Shown piece by piece: positions 25,520 through 33,461 of a stretch of DNA of 64,000 bases. The DNA lies in NCBI GenBank assembly GCA_020073345.1, contig JAIQFI010000037.1, positions 1 through 64,000 of the forward strand. Reading direction: 5' to 3'. This stretch comes from Terriglobia bacterium. GTDB taxonomy: Bacteria; Acidobacteriota; Terriglobia; Bryobacterales; Bryobacteraceae. Numbering within the stretch: the first letter of the stretch is position 1; each line of letters opens with the position of its first letter. The position numbers and the translations under genes are program-made. Under the pieces are notes generated by a model that had not been told where the DNA came from, ran no database searches, and saw nothing but the letters and a program-made list of their open reading frames with translations.

Positions 25520-26614
25520 TTGCCTCCCACGAAGTTCGCCCGCACAACGGAGCCTGGCGCGGCCGGACTAGGACCGGTTTCTGAGGAGGCGAAGGGCCGC
25601 GCCGGCCCTGTGCGGGCTCCGAAAGTTACGGTAGCCGTGCCGACGCTGGCCGCCGGCGAGGTGCTGGAGGCGTGCCTGCGGGCACTGGAATCGCAAACTG
25701 TGGACGAGTTCGAGGTGATAGTCATCGACAACAGCGGAACCGGGCGCGTCGGGGCCTGGGGTGCCCATGTTTCGCCGCGCATGCGAGTGATCTCGAATCA
25801 GCGCAACGTGGGCTTCGGCGCTGCCGTGAACCAGGCGTTTCGCGCCTCCACTGCTCCCTACTTGGCCACGCTCAATGACGACGCGGTGGCAGATCCGCAC
25901 TGGCTGGAAATGCTACTGGCGGACGCGGAAGCCCATCCGCGAACAGGGATGTTCGCGTCAGAAGTGCGGCTGGCTGGAACCGGCAAGCTCGATTCGGCGG
26001 GCATGCTGATCGCCTCCGATGGGTCCAGCAAACAACGGCCCCAGATCGCTTTGGCAAACGCGAAAGATGCGCTTCTACCGAGTGGCTCAGCGGCGTTGTA
26101 TCGCCGCGCGATGCTCGAAGAAATCGGGCTTTTCGACGAAAGTTTCTTCCTGTACTGCGAGGACACAGACCTGGGCCTGCGGGCGCAGTGGGCCGGCTGG
26201 GGCTGCCGCTATGTGCCGGGGGCGGCGGTGGAGCATCGTTATTCGCACTCGGCCGGGCGCGCCTCGCCGCTCAAGGCATACTACGTGGAACGGAACCGGC
26301 TGTATACGATCGTGAAGAACTTCCCTGCCGGCATGTTGTGGGCCGCGCCGTTCGCATCGGTGGCGCGCTACTTCTGGCACTTGGCTGCTTTGATATCTGG
26401 ACGGGGCATAGCGGGTGAATACCGTCAGGCAGGTCACTCGACGGCGCTGCTGCCCTTCCTGGTGATCCGGGCGAACTTGGCCGCATTGTTCCGATTACCG
26501 GTGTTGCTCGCGGCTCGGCGGCGGATCCGAGCCACGCGGCGGATCAGCGCAGGCGAGTTTCGGGCACTACTCCAGCGGCACTCGATCACCGTCCGGCAGG
26601 TGGCCGCGCTGTGA
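25520..26614 (+). CDS. GT2-family glycosyltransferase (rhamnosyltransferase-like)
   Basis: A protein of about 364 residues. The GT-A domain shows VTVAVPTLAAGEVLEACLRA, the nucleotide-sugar strand LNDDAVADPHWLEMLL, and a catalytic region LYCEDTDLGLRAQWAGW, as in rhamnosyltransferases of the GT2 family. A C-terminal hydrophobic helix pair (about residues 270-325) may attach it to the membrane. The start is uncertain: TTG at 25520 has no ribosome site, and GTG at 25609 is an alternative. Its stop overlaps the start of the next GT2 gene. Confidence 0.87.
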   Translation: MPPTKFARTTEPGAAGLGPVSEEAKGRAGPVRAPKVTVAVPTLAAGEVLEACLRALESQTVDEFEVIVIDNSGTGRVGAWGAHVSPRMRVISNQRNVGFGAAVNQAFRASTAPYLATLNDDAVADPHWLEMLLADAEAHPRTGMFASEVRLAGTGKLDSAGMLIASDGSSKQRPQIALANAKDALLPSGSAALYRRAMLEEIGLFDESFFLYCEDTDLGLRAQWAGWGCRYVPGAAVEHRYSHSAGRASPLKAYYVERNRLYTIVKNFPAGMLWAAPFASVARYFWHLAALISGRGIAGEYRQAGHSTALLPFLVIRANLAALFRLPVLLAARRRIRATRRISAGEFRALLQRHSITVRQVAAL

Positions 26615-27342
26615 CTTCGGCTGTCAATCAAAGTGCGAAGCGGCTGCTGGTCCTGATTCCGGCGTTCAATGAAGAAGGCGCGATCGCCGGCGTGGTGGGA
26701 GAGGTGCGTTCCACCGTGCCCGCGACTCCCATCCTGGTAGTGGACGATTGTTCCAGGGATTCGACGCGCGGCGAAGCGCGCAAAGCCGGCGCGCAGGTGC
26801 TGGCCTTGCCGCATCATCTCGGCCTGGGGGGCTGCGTCCAGGCAGGATATCGTCTGGCGTACGAACTCGGTTACGACTACGTGATCCGCGTCGATGGCGA
26901 CGGGCAGCACGATCCTCGCGATATTCCCACCGTCCTCAAAGCGCTGGAGCAGGGCGATTGCGAGATGGTGATCGGATCGCGCTTCGTGGACGAGAATGGA
27001 GCGCATACCAGCTTGCTGCGGGCAGCCGGCATCCTGTTCTTTCGAGCGATGCTGCGTCCGATCCTGGGACGGCCCGTGCGGGATCCCACGTCCGGGTACG
27101 TGGGCGTCAATCGCACGGCGCTGGCTCTGTTTTCCGCGACGTTTCCTTTGGAATACCCGGAGATCGAAGCGCTGGTGGTGCTGCAGCGCAAGCGGTTCCG
27201 GTTCGTGGAAGTACCCTGCCGGTTCCGGCCGCGCCGCACGGGCCGGAGCACCATCACCGCGGTCAAATCGCTGTACTACATGATCCACGTGCTGCTGGGC
27301 GTGTTTGTGAACGTTTTGAAGTTTGAAGGACGGAGAAAATAA
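26611..27342 (+). CDS. GT2-family glycosyltransferase (dolichol-phosphate-sugar synthase-like)
   Basis: A 243-residue enzyme, GTG start overlapping the preceding stop (GTGA). The motifs are LVLIPAFNEEGAIAGVVGEV, VVDDCSRDSTRG, the catalytic strand RVDGDGQHDPRDIP and GSRFVDENGA, as in polyprenyl-phosphate sugar synthases, which load a sugar on a lipid carrier at the cytoplasmic face. The TMTC-like gene two positions downstream could use that lipid-linked sugar (inference). It belongs to the block 25520-30519. Confidence 0.9.
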   Translation: MTSAVNQSAKRLLVLIPAFNEEGAIAGVVGEVRSTVPATPILVVDDCSRDSTRGEARKAGAQVLALPHHLGLGGCVQAGYRLAYELGYDYVIRVDGDGQHDPRDIPTVLKALEQGDCEMVIGSRFVDENGAHTSLLRAAGILFFRAMLRPILGRPVRDPTSGYVGVNRTALALFSATFPLEYPEIEALVVLQRKRFRFVEVPCRFRPRRTGRSTITAVKSLYYMIHVLLGVFVNVLKFEGRRK

Positions 27343-27345
27343 ACT

Positions 27346-27705
27346 ATGGATCGGCTCTTTGACGTGGTCGCCGTCTTCAGCCTGGTGTTGATTGTGTGGG
27401 TGCTGAGTTCGGTTCGGCGCGCGCATATCCGTGTGGAGTATTCGGTGAGCTGGCTGCTCGCGGGCACTGTGCTCCTGATACTGGCGCGCTGGAGGACGCT
27501 GGACGATTGGATGGCGGCGGCGCTCGGCATATCGGACAGTTTCATCGCCCTCGCCATGATCGCGGGCGCGGCCTTCCTGGTGGTGCTGTACCGGTTGTCT
27601 CTGCGGATCTCGGGGCTGAAGGACTCCAGCATTACCTTGGCGCAGCAGGTGGCGATTCTTGAATTTCGCCTGGATGCCTTAAGCGAAAAAAGAAACATTC
27701 AGTGA
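27346..27705 (+). CDS. DUF2304 membrane protein
   Basis: A 119-residue protein with three hydrophobic helices and a charged C-terminal helix (about residues 90-115). The layout and the motif FSLVLIVWVLSSVRRAHIRVE match DUF2304, a small family almost always beside GT2 glycosyltransferases and thought to help flip or position lipid-linked sugars. It starts three bases after the upstream stop. Molecular function is unknown. Confidence 0.85.
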   Translation: MDRLFDVVAVFSLVLIVWVLSSVRRAHIRVEYSVSWLLAGTVLLILARWRTLDDWMAAALGISDSFIALAMIAGAAFLVVLYRLSLRISGLKDSSITLAQQVAILEFRLDALSEKRNIQ

Positions 27706-27716
27706 AAAAGCTTTGA

Positions 27717-29417
27717 ATGAAGAAACCCAAACGCAAGCAGCACGCTGAAAAAACGGCCGCCGCAGAAACGCTGAAACCGAAGCGAGCCTGGTGGCCGTGG
27801 GCCGCCGCGCTGGCCGGCCTGTTTGTGGTGCTGGAGGTCTACGGTCCGGCGCTTAGCGGCGCATTCGTTCTGGACGATCGCTATCTTCCGTTCATGGACC
27901 CCAATGCCGCGCAGACCGCACTGCGGGGCTGGATCACGGGCTTGCGGCCGCTTCTGTATTTCAGCTATTGGCTGAACTTCCAGTCGAGTGGAGTCGAGCC
28001 GTATGCATACCACGTGACCAATGTGTTCCTGCATTTCCTGGGATCGCTGGCGATTGCGCTCGTCGCGGCGCGCCTGCTGGAGTTGAGCGGGACAACGGGC
28101 CGAGTGCGAGCCGTTCTGAGCACGATCGCGGGCGCAGTGTTCCTACTGCATCCGCTCCAGACCGAGTCGGTGGCCTATGTCGCGAGCCGGTCAGAAGTTT
28201 TGAGCGTGCTGTTCTTTTTCTCGGCGTTCGCGATCTTCCTGTACCGCCGCACGGAATCGATGACTTTCTTGCGATCGCTCGCGATCGTGGTACTTTTCGC
28301 CGCTGCCATCAGCACCAAGGAGCACACCCTAACGCTGGCCGCGCTTCTACTGCTGTCCGACTATTACTGGAGGTTGGGAGGAATTCGCAGGAACGGCGTG
28401 CTATACGGAATGCTGACGGTAGCGGGGGCTTTGGGCGCGTTCGCGGTCTGGGGTGTGCTCAAGAGCGCTACCACGGTTGGATTCCATGTACCCGGACTAA
28501 CCCCAACCAGCTATTTCTTCACGCAATGCCGCGTGATCTGGACCTACGTGCGATTCTTTTTCCTGCCCTTCGGGCAGAACGTGGATCCGGACGTGGCTGT
28601 ATCGCGCGGCCTTCTGGACCACGGCGCGATTTTCGGGTTGGCGGCGCTGATTGCCCTGATCGCCGCAGCGTGGATTTATCGAAAACGCTGGCCGCTGGCC
28701 GCGTTCGGAGTGTTCATATTTGTGCTGCTTCTGGCGCCGACATCGTCCTTCATCCCAATTAGCGATGTAGCGGCGGAACGGCGGCTGTATCTGCCCTTCC
28801 TGGGCCTGGAACTGGTGTGCCTGGAGTTCCTGCGACGATTAAAGGCATCGCGAGTGGTCTGGGCGGGCGCGGCCATCGTCGCCGTGTGCTCGGTGCTGAC
28901 TTATCAGCGCAGCGCGGTGTGGGCCAGCCCCGTGGCGCTATGGCAGGACGCGGCCATCAAGTCTCCGCGGAAATGGCGTCCGCGTTTTCAAGTTGCTTAT
29001 GCGTTCTCGGAAGCGGGCAGATGCCCGGAAGCCGCGGAGAATTTTGAGGTGGCTTCGCAGCTTGCGCCGCCTGGGTTCGACCTATTGCTGGACTGGGGAT
29101 TGGCTCTGGACTGCGCCGGTAAGTGGCAGGATGCCCTTGTGAAGCTGCAACAGGCGTCGATGCTGGAGCGCAGCGCCCACGTCCAGTCGCAAATCGGCAT
29201 GGTGTACGCGAAACACAGCAAGTGGCAGGAAGCTCTGGCAGCTCTGGATCAGGCTGAGACCATCGACCCGCGCTTCGAGATGACCTACGTATACCGAGGC
29301 AAGATTTTCCAGGCAACCGGAAACAACGCGGCTGCGGTCGGGCAATACCGGCGGGCACTGGCGCTCAATCCCTATAATTCCGTCGCACGGGAGGCCCTGG
29401 CCGGAGTGAGCCAGTAA
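27717..29417 (+). CDS. TMTC-like GT-C membrane glycosyltransferase with C-terminal TPRs
   Basis: A 566-residue protein with about nine to eleven membrane segments (residues 20-400) and TPR repeats (about 410-566). The first loop has FVLDDRYLPF, with an Asp pair typical of GT-C enzymes. HPLQTESVAYVASRSEVLSV strongly resembles the HPxHTEAVAxxxxRADxL motif of TMTC protein O-mannosyltransferases, and ISTKEHTLTL matches the following conserved Lys-Glu. It probably moves a sugar from a lipid carrier to protein or glycan outside the membrane. Its neighbours supply such a donor. Confidence 0.85.
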   Translation: MKKPKRKQHAEKTAAAETLKPKRAWWPWAAALAGLFVVLEVYGPALSGAFVLDDRYLPFMDPNAAQTALRGWITGLRPLLYFSYWLNFQSSGVEPYAYHVTNVFLHFLGSLAIALVAARLLELSGTTGRVRAVLSTIAGAVFLLHPLQTESVAYVASRSEVLSVLFFFSAFAIFLYRRTESMTFLRSLAIVVLFAAAISTKEHTLTLAALLLLSDYYWRLGGIRRNGVLYGMLTVAGALGAFAVWGVLKSATTVGFHVPGLTPTSYFFTQCRVIWTYVRFFFLPFGQNVDPDVAVSRGLLDHGAIFGLAALIALIAAAWIYRKRWPLAAFGVFIFVLLLAPTSSFIPISDVAAERRLYLPFLGLELVCLEFLRRLKASRVVWAGAAIVAVCSVLTYQRSAVWASPVALWQDAAIKSPRKWRPRFQVAYAFSEAGRCPEAAENFEVASQLAPPGFDLLLDWGLALDCAGKWQDALVKLQQASMLERSAHVQSQIGMVYAKHSKWQEALAALDQAETIDPRFEMTYVYRGKIFQATGNNAAAVGQYRRALALNPYNSVAREALAGVSQ

Positions 29418-29421
29418 CGGC

Positions 29422-30519
29422 ATGGCGCGGATCGGGGTGAACGCGTTGTACCTGATTCCGGGCGGAGTCGGCGGAACCGAGATTTACCTGCGCGAGCTTC
29501 TGGCGGCGCTGGCGGAGATCGACCAGGTCAATGAGTATCTGGTCTTTACAAACCTCGAAACGCAATCGGACCTGGTTCCTAAACAGGCGAATTTCCATTG
29601 GAAGCCGCAAGCCGTTTATGCACGTTTTCGTCCGGCCCGGATCTTGTGGGAACAGATCGTATTGCCGTTCGAAGCGGCCCGCTACCGGCTGGACGCGCTG
29701 TTTAATCCCGGATTCACCGCGCCGGTTTTCTCGCTCTGCCGGCAGGTGACGGTGTTCCACGACTTGCAGCACAAGCGTCACCCGGAAAACTTCCGCTGGT
29801 TCGATCTGCCGTTTTGGCGAATGCTCTTGTGGGCGGCAGTGCACCGGTCGGACCGGCTGATCGCGGTCTCGGAGGCGACTCGTTCGGATCTGCTGCGCTA
29901 CTATCGCTTCCTGAAGGAACGCATCCCTAAGGAGCGCGTGTCGGTCATCGCGCACGGCGTCGAGCCGGCGTTCTCCCGCCTGGACCGATCGCACACGGAG
30001 TCGTATTTACTGTGCGTGTCGACGCTCCATCCGCACAAGAACCTGCCCCGGCTGATCCGGGCCTACGGTCGCAAAGAGCGCGATTTCCCGCTGATCCTGG
30101 CGGGCCTGCGCGGCTTCCATACGGAGACGATCGAGCGGCTGATCGAAGAAATGGGCTTGCAGGATTCCGTGCAAATCACCGGGTGGGTGCCTCGCGAGAA
30201 ACTTTACTCGCTCTACGAGCGCGCCCGAGCATTCGTATATCCATCCATGTTCGAAGGCTTCGGGATGCCGGTCCTCGAGGCGCTGGCGGCTGGAGTTCCG
30301 GTCGCGTGCTCGGACATCCCGCCGCTGCGCGAAGTGGCCGGCGACGCCGCACTGTTCTTCGATCCCTTGAATGAGGATGCGATCGCGGCCGGGATCGAGA
30401 GGGTGATGAACGACGCTCCTTTGCGGGATCGGCTGGCCCAGACGGGTCGCGAGCGGGCGCGCCTATTTACGTGGCGGCAATCGGCGGAACAGACACTTCA
30501 CGTGCTGACGGAGCGCTAG
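29422..30519 (+). CDS. GT4-family glycosyltransferase
   Basis: A 365-residue retaining GT-B enzyme. The N-terminal domain has GVGGTEIYLRELLAAL; the C-terminal donor-binding domain has LCVSTLHPHKNLPRLIRAY and the EX7E region FEGFGMPVLEALAAGVPVAC, followed by REVAGDAALFFDP. It follows the TMTC-like gene by four bases and closes the glycosylation operon. It likely extends a cell-surface polysaccharide or glycoprotein glycan. It converges on the P460 gene with no gap. Confidence 0.92.
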   Translation: MARIGVNALYLIPGGVGGTEIYLRELLAALAEIDQVNEYLVFTNLETQSDLVPKQANFHWKPQAVYARFRPARILWEQIVLPFEAARYRLDALFNPGFTAPVFSLCRQVTVFHDLQHKRHPENFRWFDLPFWRMLLWAAVHRSDRLIAVSEATRSDLLRYYRFLKERIPKERVSVIAHGVEPAFSRLDRSHTESYLLCVSTLHPHKNLPRLIRAYGRKERDFPLILAGLRGFHTETIERLIEEMGLQDSVQITGWVPREKLYSLYERARAFVYPSMFEGFGMPVLEALAAGVPVACSDIPPLREVAGDAALFFDPLNEDAIAAGIERVMNDAPLRDRLAQTGRERARLFTWRQSAEQTLHVLTER

Positions 30520-31062
30520 TTATTTCTGATCGGGCGGCTTGTACGAAGGGTTCAACGTGCCCTTGGCGATCGCGATTTCGAGGAGCGTAGGATAGAACTG
30601 GACGAAGGTGTGCTCCACCGCCGCGTTCGCGCTGTGGCAGGCATTGCACCCAGCTTCGGGCCCTAACACCTTAGCGGTGGTCGCGTTGCCGTTAAATGCA
30701 AAGTAACCCCATCCGTCCTTAAAACGAGCTGTATCTTTCACCGCGGCTTCAACGGCAAGAAGGTTCGTTTGGTATTGGCCGCCTTTATTGATGGAGCCTT
30801 CCGTAGCGGGCTGCCGAATTTCGAGAGCGAAAATAGATTTGTCCGGCCATTTCCCGGTTTCAACAAACTTACGATAAGCCGACGGTTCGACGAACACATT
30901 GCCAAACGGCAGAGGACCAGTGCCGTAGTTCATACCCACGCCGGAGCTCAGGAAGATCCATTCGCGATAGGTTTTGGGGCGCACGAGCTGACCGTCCTTG
31001 TTGAACTCGAGATCGGCTCCCAGCAGGAGCAAAGGTAGCAGCAAGAAGGCAACAGTTTTCAT
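30520..31062 (-). CDS. Cytochrome P460-family secreted heme protein
   Basis: A 180-residue exported protein (signal peptide MKTVAFLLLPLLLLGA) of the cytochrome P460 family: a beta domain with YREWIFLSSGVGMNYGTG, WPDKSIFALEIRQ, DGWGYFAFNG and the single c-type heme motif CNACH near the C-terminus. Known members oxidise hydroxylamine or bind NO through a heme crosslinked to Lys. Unusually it is the last gene of the lysine operon: its ATG overlaps the dapD stop, so it is under lysine-riboswitch control if the operon is one transcript (inference). Confidence 0.85.
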   Translation of the reverse strand: MKTVAFLLLPLLLLGADLEFNKDGQLVRPKTYREWIFLSSGVGMNYGTGPLPFGNVFVEPSAYRKFVETGKWPDKSIFALEIRQPATEGSINKGGQYQTNLLAVEAAVKDTARFKDGWGYFAFNGNATTAKVLGPEAGCNACHSANAAVEHTFVQFYPTLLEIAIAKGTLNPSYKPPDQK

Positions 31063-31895
31063 CTGAGCAAGTCCTCCAGTTGGACGCGCGAGTCCGTTTT
31101 TTCATCCCTATATTTCACGATCACTGGGGTGTACAACGATACGTCCCACTCTTTTCCCTTGCCGCTGGTGATGGCGCGCGAGCCAGCGACCACGACCGCG
31201 CCTTCGGGAATCACCAGAGGATCATCGCCCTGGGCAGAAAGGACCACGCCGCGAGCCACGTCGTAAACCGGCGTCGAGCGCGTAACGATCACGCCGCTTC
31301 CGAGCACGGCTCGGCGCTTGACCACGGTGCCTTCATAGACTCCGCAGTTCCCGCCGACCAGCACGTCGTCTTCGATGATTACCGGGAGCGCGCCGACGGG
31401 TTCGAGCACGCCGCCGATCTGCGCCGCAGCGGAGATGTGGCAACGCATTCCAACCTGGGCGCAGCTTCCTACCAGCGCGTGCGAATCGACCATGGTGCCG
31501 TCGCCCACCCACGCTCCCGCGTTGATATACATCGGAGGCATGCACGTCACGCTTTTGCCGATGAAGCAGCCGTCGCGGATGCTGGAGCCGCCCGGCACAA
31601 TGCGGACGCCACTCGAGGCCGTGATCCGCTTCACCGGCCATGTGGCTTTGTCGAAGAACGGCTGGCGGGTCGCGTCCACCGACATGTCGACAATTCCGCC
31701 CATGCGAAATCCCAGCAGAATCCCTTTCTTGACCCACGGGTTGACGCGCCAGCCGGTTTTCGAGGATGAATCTGGCTCGGCGGCTCGTACCGCGCCCGTA
31801 TTCAGCGCGTCCTTAAGACGGGCGAACAGCGCGAAATGTTCTTCGGTGTAAACGGTAGGTTTTTGGTCGAACAGAAGTTCGATCTCAGTCTGCAT
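31059..31895 (-). CDS. dapD: Tetrahydrodipicolinate N-succinyltransferase
   Basis: A 278-residue hexapeptide-repeat acyltransferase. The core has repeated turns (DGCFIGKSVTCMPPMYINA, AWVGDGTMVDSHALVGSCAQ) and the C-terminus LEPVGALPVIIEDDVLVGGN, typical of DapD. It succinylates tetrahydrodipicolinate in the succinylase branch of lysine/DAP synthesis, which agrees with a DapE-like gene at the operon head. It overlaps dapA by 11 bases and the P460 gene by four. Full length for the family. Confidence 0.95.
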   Translation of the reverse strand: MQTEIELLFDQKPTVYTEEHFALFARLKDALNTGAVRAAEPDSSSKTGWRVNPWVKKGILLGFRMGGIVDMSVDATRQPFFDKATWPVKRITASSGVRIVPGGSSIRDGCFIGKSVTCMPPMYINAGAWVGDGTMVDSHALVGSCAQVGMRCHISAAAQIGGVLEPVGALPVIIEDDVLVGGNCGVYEGTVVKRRAVLGSGVIVTRSTPVYDVARGVVLSAQGDDPLVIPEGAVVVAGSRAITSGKGKEWDVSLYTPVIVKYRDEKTDSRVQLEDLLR

Positions 31896-32793
31896 GCGAA
31901 CTCCGGGCGGCTGCGAGCAAGCCGGAGGACTTCAGCACGGCTTCGATTTTCGCGCGATTGGCCTCTGAGGGCGGAACCATCGGCAACCGGAAAACGGGCT
32001 CCAGTAATCCCATCATGGCCATCGCCGCCTTCACTGGGCCAGGATTCGTCTCGCAGAAATTCACTTCCATCAGAGCGAACCATTGTCGCTGGAGGCCGCG
32101 TGCGCCGGCGAGATCGCCCGCGAGAGCAAGCTTTGTTAACTTGCTGAATTCCGCTGGAATCTCGTTCGCTACGACTGAAATCACTCCGCGGCCGCCGAGC
32201 GCGATCAGCGGAATGGTGATGGCGTCATCGCCGCTCAGGACGATGAACGGTTCCGGAAGCAGGTGGAGCACGGTGGCCATCTGGCCGATGTTTCCCGAAG
32301 CTTCCTTAACGCCGACGATGTTTTCGATTTCCGCCAGACGCTTGAGAGTGGCAGGCTCGACATTGACCCCGGTGCGTCCCTGAATGTTATACACCACGAT
32401 CGGCAGGGAAACGGCTTTGGCGATGGCTTTGAAATGCTGGACCAGACCCTCTTGCGTGGGCTTGTTGTAATAGGGCGTGACCGACAGGATGCCGTCCGCA
32501 CCCATGTGCCTCAACTCTGTGGCGATCTCGATCACCTCCGCGGTATTGTAGCCGCCCGCGCCCGCAAGGACGGGCACCTTCCCCTTGGCTTCTTCGAGCG
32601 TGATTTCGACCACGCGTAGATGCTCGGCGCGCGTAAGGGTCGGGCTTTCGCCAGTGGTCCCGCAGGGAACCAGGAAACTGATTCCAGCCTGGATCTGCCT
32701 GCGGACCAACTTTCGCAGACTTTGTTCGTCGAGCGACTGGTCCTTACGGAACGGAGTCACCAACGCGGTGCCGCATCCTGTAAACGTGGTCAT
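31885..32793 (-). CDS. dapA: 4-hydroxy-tetrahydrodipicolinate synthase
   Basis: A 302-residue (beta/alpha)8 aldolase. Visible signatures are PCGTTGESPTL, the Schiff-base Lys in IVGVKEASGNIGQ, and VYNIQGRTGVN, where YN(I/V)PGRT usually has Pro instead of Gln. It condenses pyruvate with aspartate semialdehyde, the first committed step to lysine and DAP. The ATG follows AAGGAG. It overlaps dapB by four bases. Confidence 0.95.
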   Translation of the reverse strand: MTTFTGCGTALVTPFRKDQSLDEQSLRKLVRRQIQAGISFLVPCGTTGESPTLTRAEHLRVVEITLEEAKGKVPVLAGAGGYNTAEVIEIATELRHMGADGILSVTPYYNKPTQEGLVQHFKAIAKAVSLPIVVYNIQGRTGVNVEPATLKRLAEIENIVGVKEASGNIGQMATVLHLLPEPFIVLSGDDAITIPLIALGGRGVISVVANEIPAEFSKLTKLALAGDLAGARGLQRQWFALMEVNFCETNPGPVKAAMAMMGLLEPVFRLPMVPPSEANRAKIEAVLKSSGLLAAARSSHAD

Positions 32794-33452
32794 AGAATCT
32801 CCTTAAACTCAAACACGCCCTTCTTGCCTGGAATCCATTGCGCCGCTTTCAAAGCGCCGCGCGCAAACCCTTCCCTGCTGCGGGCCGTGTGACGCAGCGT
32901 GATGGTGTCAGCGGCGGAATCGAACCCGATCTCATGCGTTCCGGGATGAGCTCCGGCCCGATTGGAGCTGGTATCAATGTTGCGGTCATACCCGGCAGCC
33001 TTCATCTCCTTCACCAGCGCCAGCAGCGTCCCCGAGAGCGCATCCTTCTTAGTGTGGTGGTGGATTTCCCAGGCCCACGCGCCATACGCCGGCTCGTTGG
33101 CCAGCAACCGTGCAGTCTCGTGCACCGCGCGCAGGAATACGTTCACGCCAATCGAGAAATTCGCGGCCCAGACCAGTCCCGAGCCGCCTTTGTCGATAGC
33201 GGTTCGCACCCGATCCATGTGCTCCAGCCAGCCAGTGGTTCCGACTACGGTCGGAATGCCCAACGCGGCCAAAGCTTCGATGTTCCCGAGCGCCGCGTCA
33301 GGAGTACTGAACTCGATCGCCACATCGGAACCTTTTAGTGACCCCGGATCGTAGCCAACGTCGACGCGCGCATGAATCGTAAAGCCGTACTCCGGCGCAA
33401 GCTGCTCGATCAGCTTGCCCATTTTCCCGTAACCGATAATCGCGAGTTTCGT
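32790..33452 (-). CDS. dapB: 4-hydroxy-tetrahydrodipicolinate reductase, probable ACG start
   Basis: About 220 residues. The first ATG (33422) would cut the Rossmann fold: the ten codons before it read KLAIIGYGKM, the expected NAD(P)-binding GxGxMG motif. In that frame an in-frame stop (the lysC stop, 33464-33462) leaves no ATG, GTG or TTG, but ACG at 33452 lies 6 bases after AGGAG. The rest is normal: VVGTTGW, NFSIGVNVFL, EIHHHTKKDALSGT. It reduces 4-hydroxy-tetrahydrodipicolinate. An ACG start or a point change of ATG are the choices. Confidence 0.9.
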   Translation of the reverse strand, partial: TKLAIIGYGKMGKLIEQLAPEYGFTIHARVDVGYDPGSLKGSDVAIEFSTPDAALGNIEALAALGIPTVVGTTGWLEHMDRVRTAIDKGGSGLVWAANFSIGVNVFLRAVHETARLLANEPAYGAWAWEIHHHTKKDALSGTLLALVKEMKAAGYDRNIDTSSNRAGAHPGTHEIGFDSAADTITLRHTARSREGFARGALKAAQWIPGKKGVFEFKEIL

Positions 33453-33461
33453 AAACGTCTC

